From NCBI GenBank assembly GCA_027044845.1, contig JALUBM010000252.1:1-15276 (forward strand): DNA of 15,276 bases. Direction: 5' to 3'. Made by a program: the position numbers and the translations under genes. The stretch's first letter is position 1; each line of letters opens with the position of its first letter. The stretch comes from Sulfurimonas sp. (GTDB taxonomy: Bacteria > Campylobacterota > Campylobacteria > Campylobacterales > Sulfurimonadaceae). Shown here in pieces: positions 7,376 through 15,217 of the stretch. A model generated the notes under the pieces. The model ran no database searches. It was not told where the DNA came from and was given only the letters and a program-made list of their open reading frames with translations.

Positions 7376-9178
7376 TTATTTATAAAACTTTTTGATAGTT
7401 TTGGCATCTTTTATATTTAGAAGTGAATGCAGGTCATCAAATGTTGCATCTTTTAATGCTGCAAAAGTTCCATAATGGTTGAGAAGTTTTTGTATTTTTG
7501 CAGGTGATATACCATGTAAGCCTAAAAGTTTACTTTCCTGATCCAATTTGAGTTTTGTTTTTTTATGAAAAGTGATAGCTGCTCGGTGGGCTTCATCTCG
7601 TAAATTTTGTATCCATTGCAGACGTTTGTCACTTGGTTTAAGTCTGAATATTTCATCTTTTATATATATGATATCTTGTGCTTTTCCTTTGGCTCGATGG
7701 GCTTTCGCATCTATTTTTTCTTTTGAAATTGCGATAACATTGAGTGTAATACCATTAGATTCTAAAATGCTAAGTGCTAGACTTAGAAGTGTTGCACCAC
7801 CATCAAGTATCCATAAATCTGGTGGTGAACTTTTAGTAAAACTCTCGACACGTTTTGTCAGTGTCTCACGCATCTGTCCATATTCATCTCTTGCATCAAG
7901 ATGATAAGTTCGATAGGATTTTTTGTCGAATTTTCCGTTTTCATAGACTATCATAGCTCCGACTGTGGCAACACCAGACATATGTGAATTATCAAAAACT
8001 TCTACTCTGTTTGGCAGTTTTTGTAGTTTACATAGCTCTTGTATATCTTGGAGTATTTTTGTATTGAGTGTCTCTTTGTCTTTTTTGAGCAATTCTGCAG
8101 CATTTAATTTTGCTAGTTCAATCAAAGTTTTCTTTTTTCCACGTTGAGGGATGATGATTTGTGCTTTTTGTTCAAATAAATTTGTAAGATAGTCTTGTAT
8201 TAGTTCCTTATCTTCAAAACCTTCTCCAATTAAAAGTGGTGCTATGATAGGAGGTTTTTCATCTTTATAAAAACTTAAAAATGCTCTTAAATAAAGTTCA
8301 TTAGTGTCAATACCTTCATTAAGATTGATATACTCATGTGAAGAGGATATGATTTTTCCGTGACGCATAAATATTTTGACGACGACGGCTCTTGCCTGAG
8401 AACTCTTAACGACAAAAATATCATAATTTTCATTTGTAGCAAAATCTATTTCACTTTTTATTTCAGAACGCTCAATTCTTTCCATTGTATCTCGAAGTTG
8501 TGCTGCTTCTTCAAACCGTAATTCCTCAGCATAAAATTCCATTTTTTCTTGAAGTTTATTAAGAAGTATCTTTTTGTTTTTTATAAGATTTGTTGCGAGG
8601 TTTATCTCTTGGGCATAGCGTTCTTGAGTGATAGGTAATTCACAAGGACCGAGACATTTGTTTATTTGGTGATAAAGACAGAGTTTTTTAGATTTTAAGC
8701 AGGATTTTTTTTGTACAAGCTTACAAATGTCATAAATAGAGTTGAGAATATCTCTTGCTCCGACGGAATAGGGACCGTAATAGGTAATATCTTTACTTTT
8801 GATGATTTTTCTGGTGATGTCAAAACGAGGGTATTTTTGAGCATTGTCAATATAAATATAAGGGTAAGTCTTATCGTCTCGAAGCAAAATATTGTATTTA
8901 GGGTTGAGTTGTTTGATAAGGGAATTTTCAAGTATTAAGGCATCATGCTCGGAGTTGACCACTATATAATCCATAGTGACCGTTTGATTTATCATTTTTG
9001 TAATGCGTATAGAAAGTTGCGAACTTGCACAAAGTTTAGGAGTAAACTGCCAGTAACTTTTGACTCTGTTTGCAAGATTTTTAGCCTTTCCAACATAAAG
9101 CAGATGTCCATCTTTGTCAAAATACTGATATATGCCAGATTTATTTGGAAGTTGCTGAATTTTTTCTTTAAGTGTCAT
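7376..9178 (-). CDS. uvrC: UvrABC system protein C (excinuclease subunit)
   Basis: A full-length UvrC (600 residues), the dual-incision nuclease of nucleotide excision repair. The GIY-YIG domain has GIY at 15-17 and YVG at 28-30 with Arg38. Four cysteines, C160, C167, C175 and C179 (ending CLGPC), match the iron-sulfur cysteine cluster of UvrC, though the first gap is shorter than in E. coli. The UVR (UvrB-binding) helix pair is at about 205-237 ([13 protein letters not shown]). The RNase H-like 5'-incision domain has Asp396 in VFDNSHMSG, Asp459 in LDGGA and His531 in RDEAHR. Helix-hairpin-helix DNA-binding motifs occupy 550-597. The ATG overlaps the end of the upstream DUF721-like gene by 11 nt and lacks a good Shine-Dalgarno site, so translation is probably coupled. 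It is too long to be the short homologue Cho. Confidence 0.97.
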   Translation of the reverse strand: MTLKEKIQQLPNKSGIYQYFDKDGHLLYVGKAKNLANRVKSYWQFTPKLCASSQLSIRITKMINQTVTMDYIVVNSEHDALILENSLIKQLNPKYNILLRDDKTYPYIYIDNAQKYPRFDITRKIIKSKDITYYGPYSVGARDILNSIYDICKLVQKKSCLKSKKLCLYHQINKCLGPCELPITQERYAQEINLATNLIKNKKILLNKLQEKMEFYAEELRFEEAAQLRDTMERIERSEIKSEIDFATNENYDIFVVKSSQARAVVVKIFMRHGKIISSSHEYINLNEGIDTNELYLRAFLSFYKDEKPPIIAPLLIGEGFEDKELIQDYLTNLFEQKAQIIIPQRGKKKTLIELAKLNAAELLKKDKETLNTKILQDIQELCKLQKLPNRVEVFDNSHMSGVATVGAMIVYENGKFDKKSYRTYHLDARDEYGQMRETLTKRVESFTKSSPPDLWILDGGATLLSLALSILESNGITLNVIAISKEKIDAKAHRAKGKAQDIIYIKDEIFRLKPSDKRLQWIQNLRDEAHRAAITFHKKTKLKLDQESKLLGLHGISPAKIQKLLNHYGTFAALKDATFDDLHSLLNIKDAKTIKKFYK

Positions 9179-9617
9179 TTTTTTCTTTTATAATTTTTTG
9201 AATAGACAACATAAGTTCTTTGAGCTTTTCATCATGAACTAGAATTTCAAAATTCCCTGTAGCTCTCTCTTTGTAAGCGATAATTTTTTTAGGCTTTGCT
9301 ATTGTGTTTTTATGTAAAGAGGGTGTATGTGTTACAAAAGCTTTTATATCTGTGATGGTTTCATGGCTACATTCTACTGGAGTATGAAACTTTAAAGCAC
9401 TTTTAATGCTTTGTATATTATTATCAAACTCTTGTTTAGCACCAGGATGATTAAGAACAAAAAAAAGTGTATTATTCTTTATGTATGCAAACTTAATCAT
9501 TTTTTGTAAAGGTTCGCTAAATGCTGATTGTATTTTATATATACATTTGTAGTGAGATAATTTAGAAAATTGAGGTTTATTTTGAAGAGAATTAAGAATA
9601 TCACTGCTGTTTTTCAT
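9168..9617 (-). CDS. DUF721 / DciA-like small protein
   Basis: A 149-residue basic soluble protein. The first 75 residues ([19 protein letters not shown]; then [21 protein letters not shown] and a helix [14 protein letters not shown]) follow the layout I associate with DUF721/DciA-related proteins of Campylobacterota: a helix, then a beta hairpin NNTLFFVL, then an amphipathic helix. In other bacteria DciA loads the replicative helicase DnaB. That function is not shown here, and the match is by pattern only. The C-terminal half (about 80-149) is Lys/Thr-rich with a short ANFEIL-like strand ([11 protein letters not shown]) and a final helix. It is translationally coupled to uvrC (11-nt overlap). 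No Shine-Dalgarno site precedes the ATG, but a near-consensus promoter predicts transcription starting on its A. The 5' end overlaps the divergent lipoprotein gene by 36 nt. Confidence 0.7.
   Translation of the reverse strand: MKNSSDILNSLQNKPQFSKLSHYKCIYKIQSAFSEPLQKMIKFAYIKNNTLFFVLNHPGAKQEFDNNIQSIKSALKFHTPVECSHETITDIKAFVTHTPSLHKNTIAKPKKIIAYKERATGNFEILVHDEKLKELMLSIQKIIKEKNDT
9572..9584 (+). promoter_or_regulatory. RBS GAGG (9572-9575) deciding the TTG start at 9582 of the lipoprotein gene
   Basis: GAGG lies 6 nt before TTG 9582-9584. This fits initiation there better than at the in-frame TTG at 9570, which overlaps the GAGG itself and has nothing suitable before it. Confidence 0.6.
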
Positions 9618-9776
9618 GTGCTAATTATAGCAAGCTTTTTATTAAGTGTCAGTGGATGTGGTTATAAAGCACCACCATATTATGAAAAAGAGGCACCTAA
9701 AAGTGATAAAAATGTGAAGTTTATTATTAAAAAGAGAGAATTTAACAATGATACAAATGAAAGTTGTACTCCATGA
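9582..9776 (+). CDS. Tiny LptM-like lipoprotein
   Basis: A 64-residue lipoprotein from TTG 9582 (an in-frame TTG at 9570 would add 4 residues). The n-region is MKRIKN, the hydrophobic core covers about 7-22, and the lipobox VSGC gives Cys26 as the lipidation site. The mature part is only about 39 residues and begins CGYKAPPYYEKEAP. The CG-x-K-x-P-x-Y pattern resembles LptM (YifL), which helps mature the LPS transporter LptD in E. coli; the resemblance is limited to this motif. The tail is charged (KFIIKKREFNNDTNES). The stop overlaps the nadB start (ATGA, 9773-9776). The first 36 nt overlap the divergent DUF721-like gene, so this gene's own promoter must lie inside that gene; GATAAT at 9556-9561 is a weak candidate. 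Confidence 0.75.
   Translation: MKRIKNITAVFHVLIIASFLLSVSGCGYKAPPYYEKEAPKSDKNVKFIIKKREFNNDTNESCTP
9617..9652 (-). promoter_or_regulatory. Near-consensus sigma-70 promoter with +1 at the DUF721-like ATG (leaderless)
   Basis: Read on the minus strand, -35 CTGACA lies at 9652-9647 (5 of 6), a 17-nt spacer follows, and -10 TATAAT lies at 9629-9624 (6 of 6), with TGC just before it giving an extended -10. TAGCAC then separates it from ATG at 9617. The predicted +1 is 9617 itself. The promoter lies inside the coding part for the signal peptide of the lipoprotein on the other strand. Confidence 0.75.
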
Positions 9777-11227
9777 TGATAGAATATGACGTAATCATAA
9801 TAGGTGCAGGTGTTGGGGGACTTTATTCGAGTATGAATATTCCTTCGGATAAAAAAGTACTTATTATCAACAAGCGTGAGACTTTTAAGTGCAATACCTT
9901 TTATGCACAAGGCGGTGTAGCACTTGCACGAGATAAGAATGATATACCTTTTCATATAAAAGATACACTTACAGCGGGTGATGGACTATGTGATGAAAAA
10001 GCTGTGGATGTCTTGAGTAAAAATTCCCGTAAAGCAATTGATGATTTAATACGCCACGGTTTCCATTTTGATACGAATGAAGCTGGAGAGTTGCTTTATA
10101 CAAAAGAAGCAGCACATTCATGTGAACGGATTTTACATGCGGGAGGTGATGCAACGGGAAGATATCTGCATCACTTTTTATTAGAACAAAATGCTCATGC
10201 TATGCTGAGTGATGCACGAGTGGTGGACTTACTGATACAAGAGGGTGAATGTTTTGGTGTGACGGTACTTGAAAATAGAAAACGAAGAAATATTTACGCA
10301 AAAAATGTCATTATTGCCAGTGGTGGTGTAGGGTCACTATATGAGTATCATACAAATGCACCGTGTATCAGTGCCGATATGCAGGGATTGTGCGTTATGA
10401 AAGGTATTGAGCTTGATAGAATGGAAATGCTACAATTTCATCCGACAGTATTTGTAAACTCAAATAATGCTCAAAAAATGCTTTTAACAGAGGCTCTTCG
10501 AGGAGAAGGTGCGACTATTGAAGATGAATCGGGAAGAAGATTTCTTTTTGATTATGATGAACGAGGAGAACTTGCTTCACGCGACATTGTCAGTAAAGCG
10601 ATATACAAATATAAAAAAAAGACGGGAATGCATATTTATTTGAATTGTGAAAATTTTGATGAAGAGTATTTCAAGCATAGATTTCCAAATATATATAAAA
10701 GTTTAAGAGAATTAGGATTTAATGTCCCTTCTCAAAGAGTGCCGATTTCACCAGCTTTTCATTATGCTATAGGTGGAATAAGAACTGATTTAGATGCAAA
10801 AGTGCCTCATGTAAAAAATTTGTATGCTGTTGGTGAAGTAGCATCAACAAGAGTACATGGTGCAAATAGATTAGCTTCAAATTCACTTCTTGAAGGCTTA
10901 GTATTCGCAAAAAAGGCGACTGAAAATATACTAAAAAATATAGATACAGAAAAAATTTGTAAAGAGTTTGTACTTGAAGATGAGGTAATGAGCTTTAAAG
11001 ACGATAAAGTAAAAAAAGATCAACTTAGACGAATAATGTGGGAAAATGTTTCTATAGTCCGAACAAAAAATGGGTTAAATGATGCTTTGCTAACAATTAA
11101 TGCACTTTTAAATGAAAAAATTGGTAAACTATTAAAATTCCGTTTATTAACGGCAAAAGAGATAGTTATATCTGCATTAAACAGGAGTGAATCTATAGGG
11201 GTTCACACAATACAAGAGGAGAATTAA
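9773..11227 (+). CDS. nadB: L-aspartate oxidase
   Basis: A flavoprotein of 484 residues that oxidises L-aspartate to iminoaspartate, the first step of de novo NAD synthesis; in family members oxygen or fumarate re-oxidises FAD. The dinucleotide-binding GAGVGG is at 11-16. NadB-type motifs follow: TFYAQGGVALA (about 42-52), DTLTAGDGLCD (64-74), HSCERILHAGGDATG (115-129), QFHPT with His223, RGEGA at 243-247, SRDIV with Arg270, FHYAIGGI with His330, and HGANRLASNSLLEG with Arg366. These match the active-site His/Arg set of E. coli NadB (H244, R290, H351, R386). I start at ATG 9773 because it overlaps the lipoprotein stop by 4 nt; the in-frame TTG 9764 would only add three residues. The gene abuts nhaD with no gap. 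No nadA or nadC is in the window. Confidence 0.95.
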   Translation: MMIEYDVIIIGAGVGGLYSSMNIPSDKKVLIINKRETFKCNTFYAQGGVALARDKNDIPFHIKDTLTAGDGLCDEKAVDVLSKNSRKAIDDLIRHGFHFDTNEAGELLYTKEAAHSCERILHAGGDATGRYLHHFLLEQNAHAMLSDARVVDLLIQEGECFGVTVLENRKRRNIYAKNVIIASGGVGSLYEYHTNAPCISADMQGLCVMKGIELDRMEMLQFHPTVFVNSNNAQKMLLTEALRGEGATIEDESGRRFLFDYDERGELASRDIVSKAIYKYKKKTGMHIYLNCENFDEEYFKHRFPNIYKSLRELGFNVPSQRVPISPAFHYAIGGIRTDLDAKVPHVKNLYAVGEVASTRVHGANRLASNSLLEGLVFAKKATENILKNIDTEKICKEFVLEDEVMSFKDDKVKKDQLRRIMWENVSIVRTKNGLNDALLTINALLNEKIGKLLKFRLLTAKEIVISALNRSESIGVHTIQEEN

Positions 11228-12535
11228 ATGGAACATGAAGCAATAAATCTTGCGACGACATGGGTAGGATGGGTCAGTTTGGCTGTCTTTGTGATAGCGT
11301 ATTATTTTATCGCAACGGAAGAAAAATATGAGATAAATAAATCAAAACCTGCACTCTTTGCTGGGACATTTATGTTTATGCTTATTGGTGTTTATTATGC
11401 TATAAATGGGTTAAATCCTGACGCTGTTCATGATGAATTGGAACATTTGATTCTTGAAATATCTGAGATTTTCTTTTTCTTGCTTGTGGCTATGACATTT
11501 ATCGAAACTCTTTTAGAACGTGGTGTGTTTGATTTAATGAAGTATAAACTTGTTTCAAAAGGCTATACTTATAAAAAACTCTTTTGGCTGACTGGATTTT
11601 TGGCATTTTTCATCTCTCCAGTTGCAGACAACTTGACAACGGCACTCATCCTTTCAACGGTACTTTTTACAATTGATAAGAAAAATCTTGCCTTTTTAGT
11701 ACCAGGTGCAATAAATATAGTAGTCGCTGCAAATGCTGGTGGTGCTTGGTCTCCGTTTGGTGATATTACAACATTGATGTCTTGGACAGCGGGTAAGGGT
11801 GAATTTGTAGATTTTCTTTATCTTTTTCCAGCTTCTGTAGTTGGCTGGGGTATTACGGCATTTTTACTTTCTTTATCGGTTCCGGCAGGCGAGCCACCGT
11901 TTGATGGGGCAATAGAAAAGAAGCCTGTTGTTCTTGATGGGGGACTAGCAGTTGTTTATTTAGGAGTACTTACTATTGTGATTGCTGTACTTGGGCATAC
12001 GTTTTTTCATTTTCCAGCAATGTGGGGCATGATGTTTGGTTTGGCAATTTTAAAATTGTATTCATTTCATCTCAAAAGGAAAGGCAAAAACAGCTTTAAT
12101 ATTTATGTAAATATGGAAAAAGTCGAGAATGATACACTTCTTTTCTTCTTTGGTATTTTGTCTGCAGTCGGTGCTTTACACTTTCTAGGTTTTTTACAAT
12201 ATGTACATCATTTATACGATTTAGTCGGTCCGACTGCTGCAAATGTGAGTGTTGGATTTTTGTCGTCAATTGTTGACAATGTACCTGTTATGAGTGCTAT
12301 TCTAAAAGCTTCTCCTCAAATGGATACTGCACAATGGATGTTGGTGACTATGACAGCAGGTGTTGGTGGTAGTCTTATTAGCTTTGGTTCTGCTGCTGGC
12401 GTTGGTGTTATGGGAAAACTTCGAGGTATTTATACCTTTGGTTCACATATGAAACATGCGTGGACTATTTTGGTAGGCTATATCGTTTCTATTATTATCT
12501 GGTATGTACAATTTGAAATAATGGGTCTCTATTAG
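11228..12535 (+). CDS. nhaD: Na+/H+ antiporter, NhaD family
   Basis: An inner-membrane protein of 435 residues with about 11-12 hydrophobic segments, of the NhaD family (ion transporter superfamily) that exports Na+ or Li+ in exchange for protons. The two halves carry matching signatures: SPVADNLTTALI (130-141; Asp134, Asn135) with NAGGAWSPFGDITT (169-182), and SSIVDNVPVMSAIL (346-359; Asp350, Asn351) with GVGGSLISFGSAAGVG (378-393). The repeated DN pair followed by a glycine- and serine-rich re-entrant-like segment is the inverted-repeat core of the fold. The ATG follows the nadB stop directly, with GAGGAG ending about 6 nt before it inside the nadB end, so the genes are co-translated. NhaD is typical of marine and alkaliphilic bacteria, which supports a saline habitat (inference). 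Residue 300 onward (NDTLLFFFGILS) shows no break or loss. Confidence 0.93.
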   Translation: MEHEAINLATTWVGWVSLAVFVIAYYFIATEEKYEINKSKPALFAGTFMFMLIGVYYAINGLNPDAVHDELEHLILEISEIFFFLLVAMTFIETLLERGVFDLMKYKLVSKGYTYKKLFWLTGFLAFFISPVADNLTTALILSTVLFTIDKKNLAFLVPGAINIVVAANAGGAWSPFGDITTLMSWTAGKGEFVDFLYLFPASVVGWGITAFLLSLSVPAGEPPFDGAIEKKPVVLDGGLAVVYLGVLTIVIAVLGHTFFHFPAMWGMMFGLAILKLYSFHLKRKGKNSFNIYVNMEKVENDTLLFFFGILSAVGALHFLGFLQYVHHLYDLVGPTAANVSVGFLSSIVDNVPVMSAILKASPQMDTAQWMLVTMTAGVGGSLISFGSAAGVGVMGKLRGIYTFGSHMKHAWTILVGYIVSIIIWYVQFEIMGLY

Positions 12536-12561
12536 CAAACCTTTTTAGAAATAAGTGCTTA

Positions 12562-12589
12562 ACTATAATTGTATGTATTTTACAATAGT
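12562..12589. repeat. AT-rich inverted repeat downstream of nhaD
   Basis: ATTGTA (12568-12573) and TACAAT (12581-12586) are perfect inverted arms around a 7-nt loop; with a 3-nt bulge, ACT (12562-12564) pairs with AGT (12587-12589). No U-run follows on either strand, so an intrinsic terminator is unlikely. It may be a regulator site for the porin or chance in AT-rich DNA. Confidence 0.35.
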
Positions 12590-12630
12590 GTCATTACTCT
12601 TAAAATTTCTTTTTTAGTGAGGATTGGTAT

Positions 12631-12664
12631 TTGTAACCTTCTTGTAATCAAGTAAGTTTATACT
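12631..12664 (+). promoter_or_regulatory. Porin promoter with Pho-box-like tandem heptamers
   Basis: Heptamers TTGTAAC (12631-12637) and TTGTAAT (12642-12648) are spaced by CTTC, an 11-bp period. Ten nucleotides later comes the -10 TATACT (12659-12664), with no usual -35. The same geometry (heptamer-4-heptamer-10-TATAGT) is found at the PhoB-activated phoA promoter of E. coli. It suggests activation by an OmpR/PhoB-family response regulator. Identity of the regulator is unknown. Confidence 0.5.
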
Positions 12665-12696
12665 TCCATCCAACAAACAAAAAAGGAATTCAAACA

Positions 12697-13893
12697 ATGA
12701 AAAAAATCGTTTTATCAGCTTTAGCTGCTTTAACTCTAAGTTCAGTTGCCGCAAACGCAGGAGTTACAAAATTATATCAAGATGCAAATGGTCAAGTTTT
12801 TACACAAGCTGGTCAAGGCCGTACAGCAATTAAAACTTCAACTTCAGTATTTTCTCACGCAGATAAATTAAAATTTTCTGGTCAAGCATTTATCGGGTAT
12901 AAATATACTAATTTTGATGATTATTTAGGAACAACACCAGAGAGTGATCAATCTTTCCAAATCCGTCGAGGGTATTTGCAAGTAAAAGCGTATCTTTTAG
13001 ATGATCCTAAATCTTACTATCGTGTTACTTTTGACTTGAAAAACGATTCTAGTTTTGATACAAACTCTTTAGCAGTAAGAGCAAAATATGCTTATTTAAA
13101 CTTAAATGAAGTACTTCCTGCAACGAGTTTAGAAATTGGTTTGGCTCATCGTCCTTGGCATGATTATGAAGAGCATAATTCTTGGTTATATAGAAGTGTT
13201 TCAGAAATTTTAATCGAAAATAAAAATTCTGCACACTTAAGTTCTTCTGCTGATTATGGTGTTATGGCAAAAACAAGAACAAAATTCTTTGATTCTGACA
13301 TTGGCATATTTAATGGTGAAGGCTATCATGGAGCACAAAACTCAAATGGTATGAGTTTAGAGTGGAGATTTACAGGTCATTTACTTGGTACACATGGACA
13401 TCCTGAGAAAAACACATATCTTGATGCTTCTTTCTTTGGTCAGTTAAACCAAAAACATTATAACGCAACTGCACAAGGAACTACTGAGAATGATGACTTG
13501 AAATTCTATGGTTTTCATACAGTTTTCAATATGCCGTCATTCCTTGTTTCTGGTCAATATGTAACTTCAACAAATACTGCTGACGCTGCTGGCGAAGTAT
13601 CTAAAGGTGCAGGTGACGGTTACTCTTTCAATGTTGAAGGTCGTATAGGAAATGAACATCAATATAAAGCGTTTGCTAAATATGATAACTGGACTCCAGA
13701 TGCTGCTGCAGGTGCAGAAGAGTACACAAGAAAAACAGAGATATTTGGTGTAGCTTGGAAACAAAATAAAAATATTGAGTGGGTTGCAAATACTACAATC
13801 AATGACGATGATAATAATCATTATGGAAGTGCTACAGGAAGTTCTACATCAAATGGAACTGCTTACATGTTAACTGCACAGATAGATTTCTAA
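12697..13893 (+). CDS. Outer membrane porin, phosphate-selective O/P-like
   Basis: An outer-membrane beta-barrel precursor of 398 residues. A Sec signal peptide (1-21, MKKIVLSALAALTL then cleavage after ANA) precedes a mature part rich in alternating aromatic/polar strands, for example LKFSGQAFIGYKYTNF, RRGYLQVKAYL, YYRVTFDLK, AKYAYLNLNEV and SLEIGLAHRPW, and the last residues AYMLTAQIDF end in Phe as BamA substrates do. The RRGYLQVK and Y-x-V-x-F-D-L-K pattern resembles the OprP/OprO (Porin_O_P) family, which forms anion or phosphate channels in Pseudomonas; the substrate here is not established. AAAAGGA 9 nt upstream fits a highly expressed gene. It has its own promoter 161 nt after nhaD and a terminator after it, so it is monocistronic. 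Codons look translation-optimised and low in rare forms, consistent with an abundant protein (impression only). Confidence 0.85.
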   Translation: MKKIVLSALAALTLSSVAANAGVTKLYQDANGQVFTQAGQGRTAIKTSTSVFSHADKLKFSGQAFIGYKYTNFDDYLGTTPESDQSFQIRRGYLQVKAYLLDDPKSYYRVTFDLKNDSSFDTNSLAVRAKYAYLNLNEVLPATSLEIGLAHRPWHDYEEHNSWLYRSVSEILIENKNSAHLSSSADYGVMAKTRTKFFDSDIGIFNGEGYHGAQNSNGMSLEWRFTGHLLGTHGHPEKNTYLDASFFGQLNQKHYNATAQGTTENDDLKFYGFHTVFNMPSFLVSGQYVTSTNTADAAGEVSKGAGDGYSFNVEGRIGNEHQYKAFAKYDNWTPDAAAGAEEYTRKTEIFGVAWKQNKNIEWVANTTINDDDNNHYGSATGSSTSNGTAYMLTAQIDF

Positions 13894-13933
13894 TCTAAGA
13901 TATAAATTTCAAATTTCATTTTCTCCCTTGTTC

Positions 13934-13960
13934 AAAAGTAAAGCCTCTTAGGGGCTTTAC
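13934..13960. terminator. Hairpin terminator between convergent porin and desaturase genes
   Basis: GTAAAGCC (13938-13945) and GGCTTTAC (13953-13960) form a perfect 8-bp stem around a 7-nt loop. On the minus strand it is followed by TTTT (13937-13934), making it a short-U-tract terminator for the desaturase. On the plus strand no U-run follows directly, so its effect on porin transcripts is probably weaker, though the hairpin may still protect their 3' ends. Confidence 0.75.
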
Positions 13961-13980
13961 CTTATAAACAACCTTTTCCT

Positions 13981-15177
13981 TTAGATTCCCTCTACTCGTA
14001 ACACCTTTGTTTTTCCTACCATCAAATCAAGTGTCATTAAAATTCTTTTAAAAACAGATTCCTGACGATATTCTAAATTGTGCTTTTTGCATATTTCTTT
14101 TACAATAGGCTGCATTTTTTGGTAGTAAGAGTGTGGCATATTTGGGAAGAGATGATGCTCTATCTGGTAGTTTAAAAAACCATGTAAGAAGTCAATGAAG
14201 TCTGTTCCTGTGTTGTAGTTTACACTTCCCATAATCTGTCGTAGGTAGTATTCTCCTTGTGATTTGTGTGCAGTCTCAAACTGATAAATATCTTCTGCCG
14301 AATGATTTGGCACAATGACTAAAAAAGAGTGTAAATTGGCAAATGTTTCACCAAGCACTAAAAAGCCAAATGCAGTGCCTACTGCCGACCAACCAAACGG
14401 AAGAAAGAGAAGTGGTAAAAATAAAAATTGAAAAAGTCCATAAGGCAGATAATATTCAATCCAAAGTTCACGTCCACTTTTTGTGAAAGGAGAGTATTCC
14501 AGATGCTGTGTTTCACGTAGTTTTTGTACCTTAGCATCTTTGTTCTTTAAAATGCGAAGTGTATTTGGTGCATAGTAGAGAATTTTCCAAAAAAATGCAA
14601 AGATGTAGATAACAGCATACTTCATCCACATTGGAATTTTTTTCTCATGGAGCCATTCAAGATTCTTTTCTACATTGTCTGGGTCATCAAGCTCACCAAG
14701 ATGATAATGGTGCATAATATTGTGTTCATAAGCCCATGCATCAGGTTTTATCCAGTCAAGCCAGTCGATGTATCTGCGTTTTCCCACTGCATAGCCTGCT
14801 TTTGTGTAGCGATATGGAATGTTAGGAACTTTATCATAAGCACCGTGCAAGATAGGATGGGTAATATTTGACCAACGTGCAACATTTCCTACCCCTACAA
14901 GGAATGCTCCAATGATGCCAAAGAACCAAAAATCAAATAGGGAGATTCCTGAATTAAAGCTGTTTAAAATTGTAATCAGTGCAATGAGACCAAAGCCTGC
15001 ATAGCTTGCAAATTTTCCCCATTTTTCTAATTTTAGAAGATGTTGAAAATCTTCTTGTGTGACTTTTATAGTTTTTTTGATTGCATCTATATCATGTTGT
15101 AATTGCTCTTTATCTATCTCTTCATAAGGGCTGTAACCCTTTTCTTGTGTTTGTATCGCTGTGTTTGATTTTAACAA
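13981..15177 (-). CDS. Membrane fatty acid desaturase
   Basis: A 398-residue integral membrane di-iron desaturase that introduces a double bond into acyl chains. All three histidine boxes are present: HPILH (107-111), HNIMHH (152-157) and QIEHH (338-342), with Gln opening the third box as in front-end/acyl-lipid desaturases. Hydrophobic segments lie at about 56-72, 82-98, 184-200, 245-261 and 264-280. There is no fused cytochrome b5 (no HPGG). A polar, helical 50-residue N-terminus precedes the first membrane segment. The start is TTG 15177 because the next Met is residue 155, beyond the first box, and AAGG (15188-15185) lies 7 nt upstream. Regioselectivity cannot be read from the sequence. 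Unsaturation of membrane lipids for cold or pressure tolerance is the likely role (inference). It is monocistronic in this window. Confidence 0.92.
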   Translation of the reverse strand: MLKSNTAIQTQEKGYSPYEEIDKEQLQHDIDAIKKTIKVTQEDFQHLLKLEKWGKFASYAGFGLIALITILNSFNSGISLFDFWFFGIIGAFLVGVGNVARWSNITHPILHGAYDKVPNIPYRYTKAGYAVGKRRYIDWLDWIKPDAWAYEHNIMHHYHLGELDDPDNVEKNLEWLHEKKIPMWMKYAVIYIFAFFWKILYYAPNTLRILKNKDAKVQKLRETQHLEYSPFTKSGRELWIEYYLPYGLFQFLFLPLLFLPFGWSAVGTAFGFLVLGETFANLHSFLVIVPNHSAEDIYQFETAHKSQGEYYLRQIMGSVNYNTGTDFIDFLHGFLNYQIEHHLFPNMPHSYYQKMQPIVKEICKKHNLEYRQESVFKRILMTLDLMVGKTKVLRVEGI

Positions 15178-15194
15178 TTTTTCGCCTTATTATA
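15178..15194 (-). promoter_or_regulatory. RBS AAGG and a -10-like TATAAT before the desaturase TTG start
   Basis: AAGG at 15188-15185 lies 7 nt before TTG 15177 and fixes that start. TATAAT at 15194-15189 directly abuts it. If used as a -10, +1 would fall near 15182 and remove the RBS from the mRNA, so either the real promoter lies further upstream or the leader is only about 5 nt. Confidence 0.45.
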
Positions 15195-15217
15195 ATAGAC
15201 TTCTTTCTAAATTCCTG

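Noticed and set aside
9570..9581. Upstream TTG (9570) as the start of the lipoprotein gene
   Set aside because: It overlaps the GAGG that is well placed for TTG 9582 and adds only four residues with no RBS of its own.
9764..9772. TTG 9764 as the nadB start
   Set aside because: ATG 9773 gives the usual NadB N-terminus (MIEYDVIIIGAG) and a classical ATGA overlap with the preceding stop.
12568..12586. Hairpin after nhaD as an intrinsic terminator
   Set aside because: The stem is six weak A/T-rich pairs and no U-run follows on either strand; kept only as an inverted repeat.
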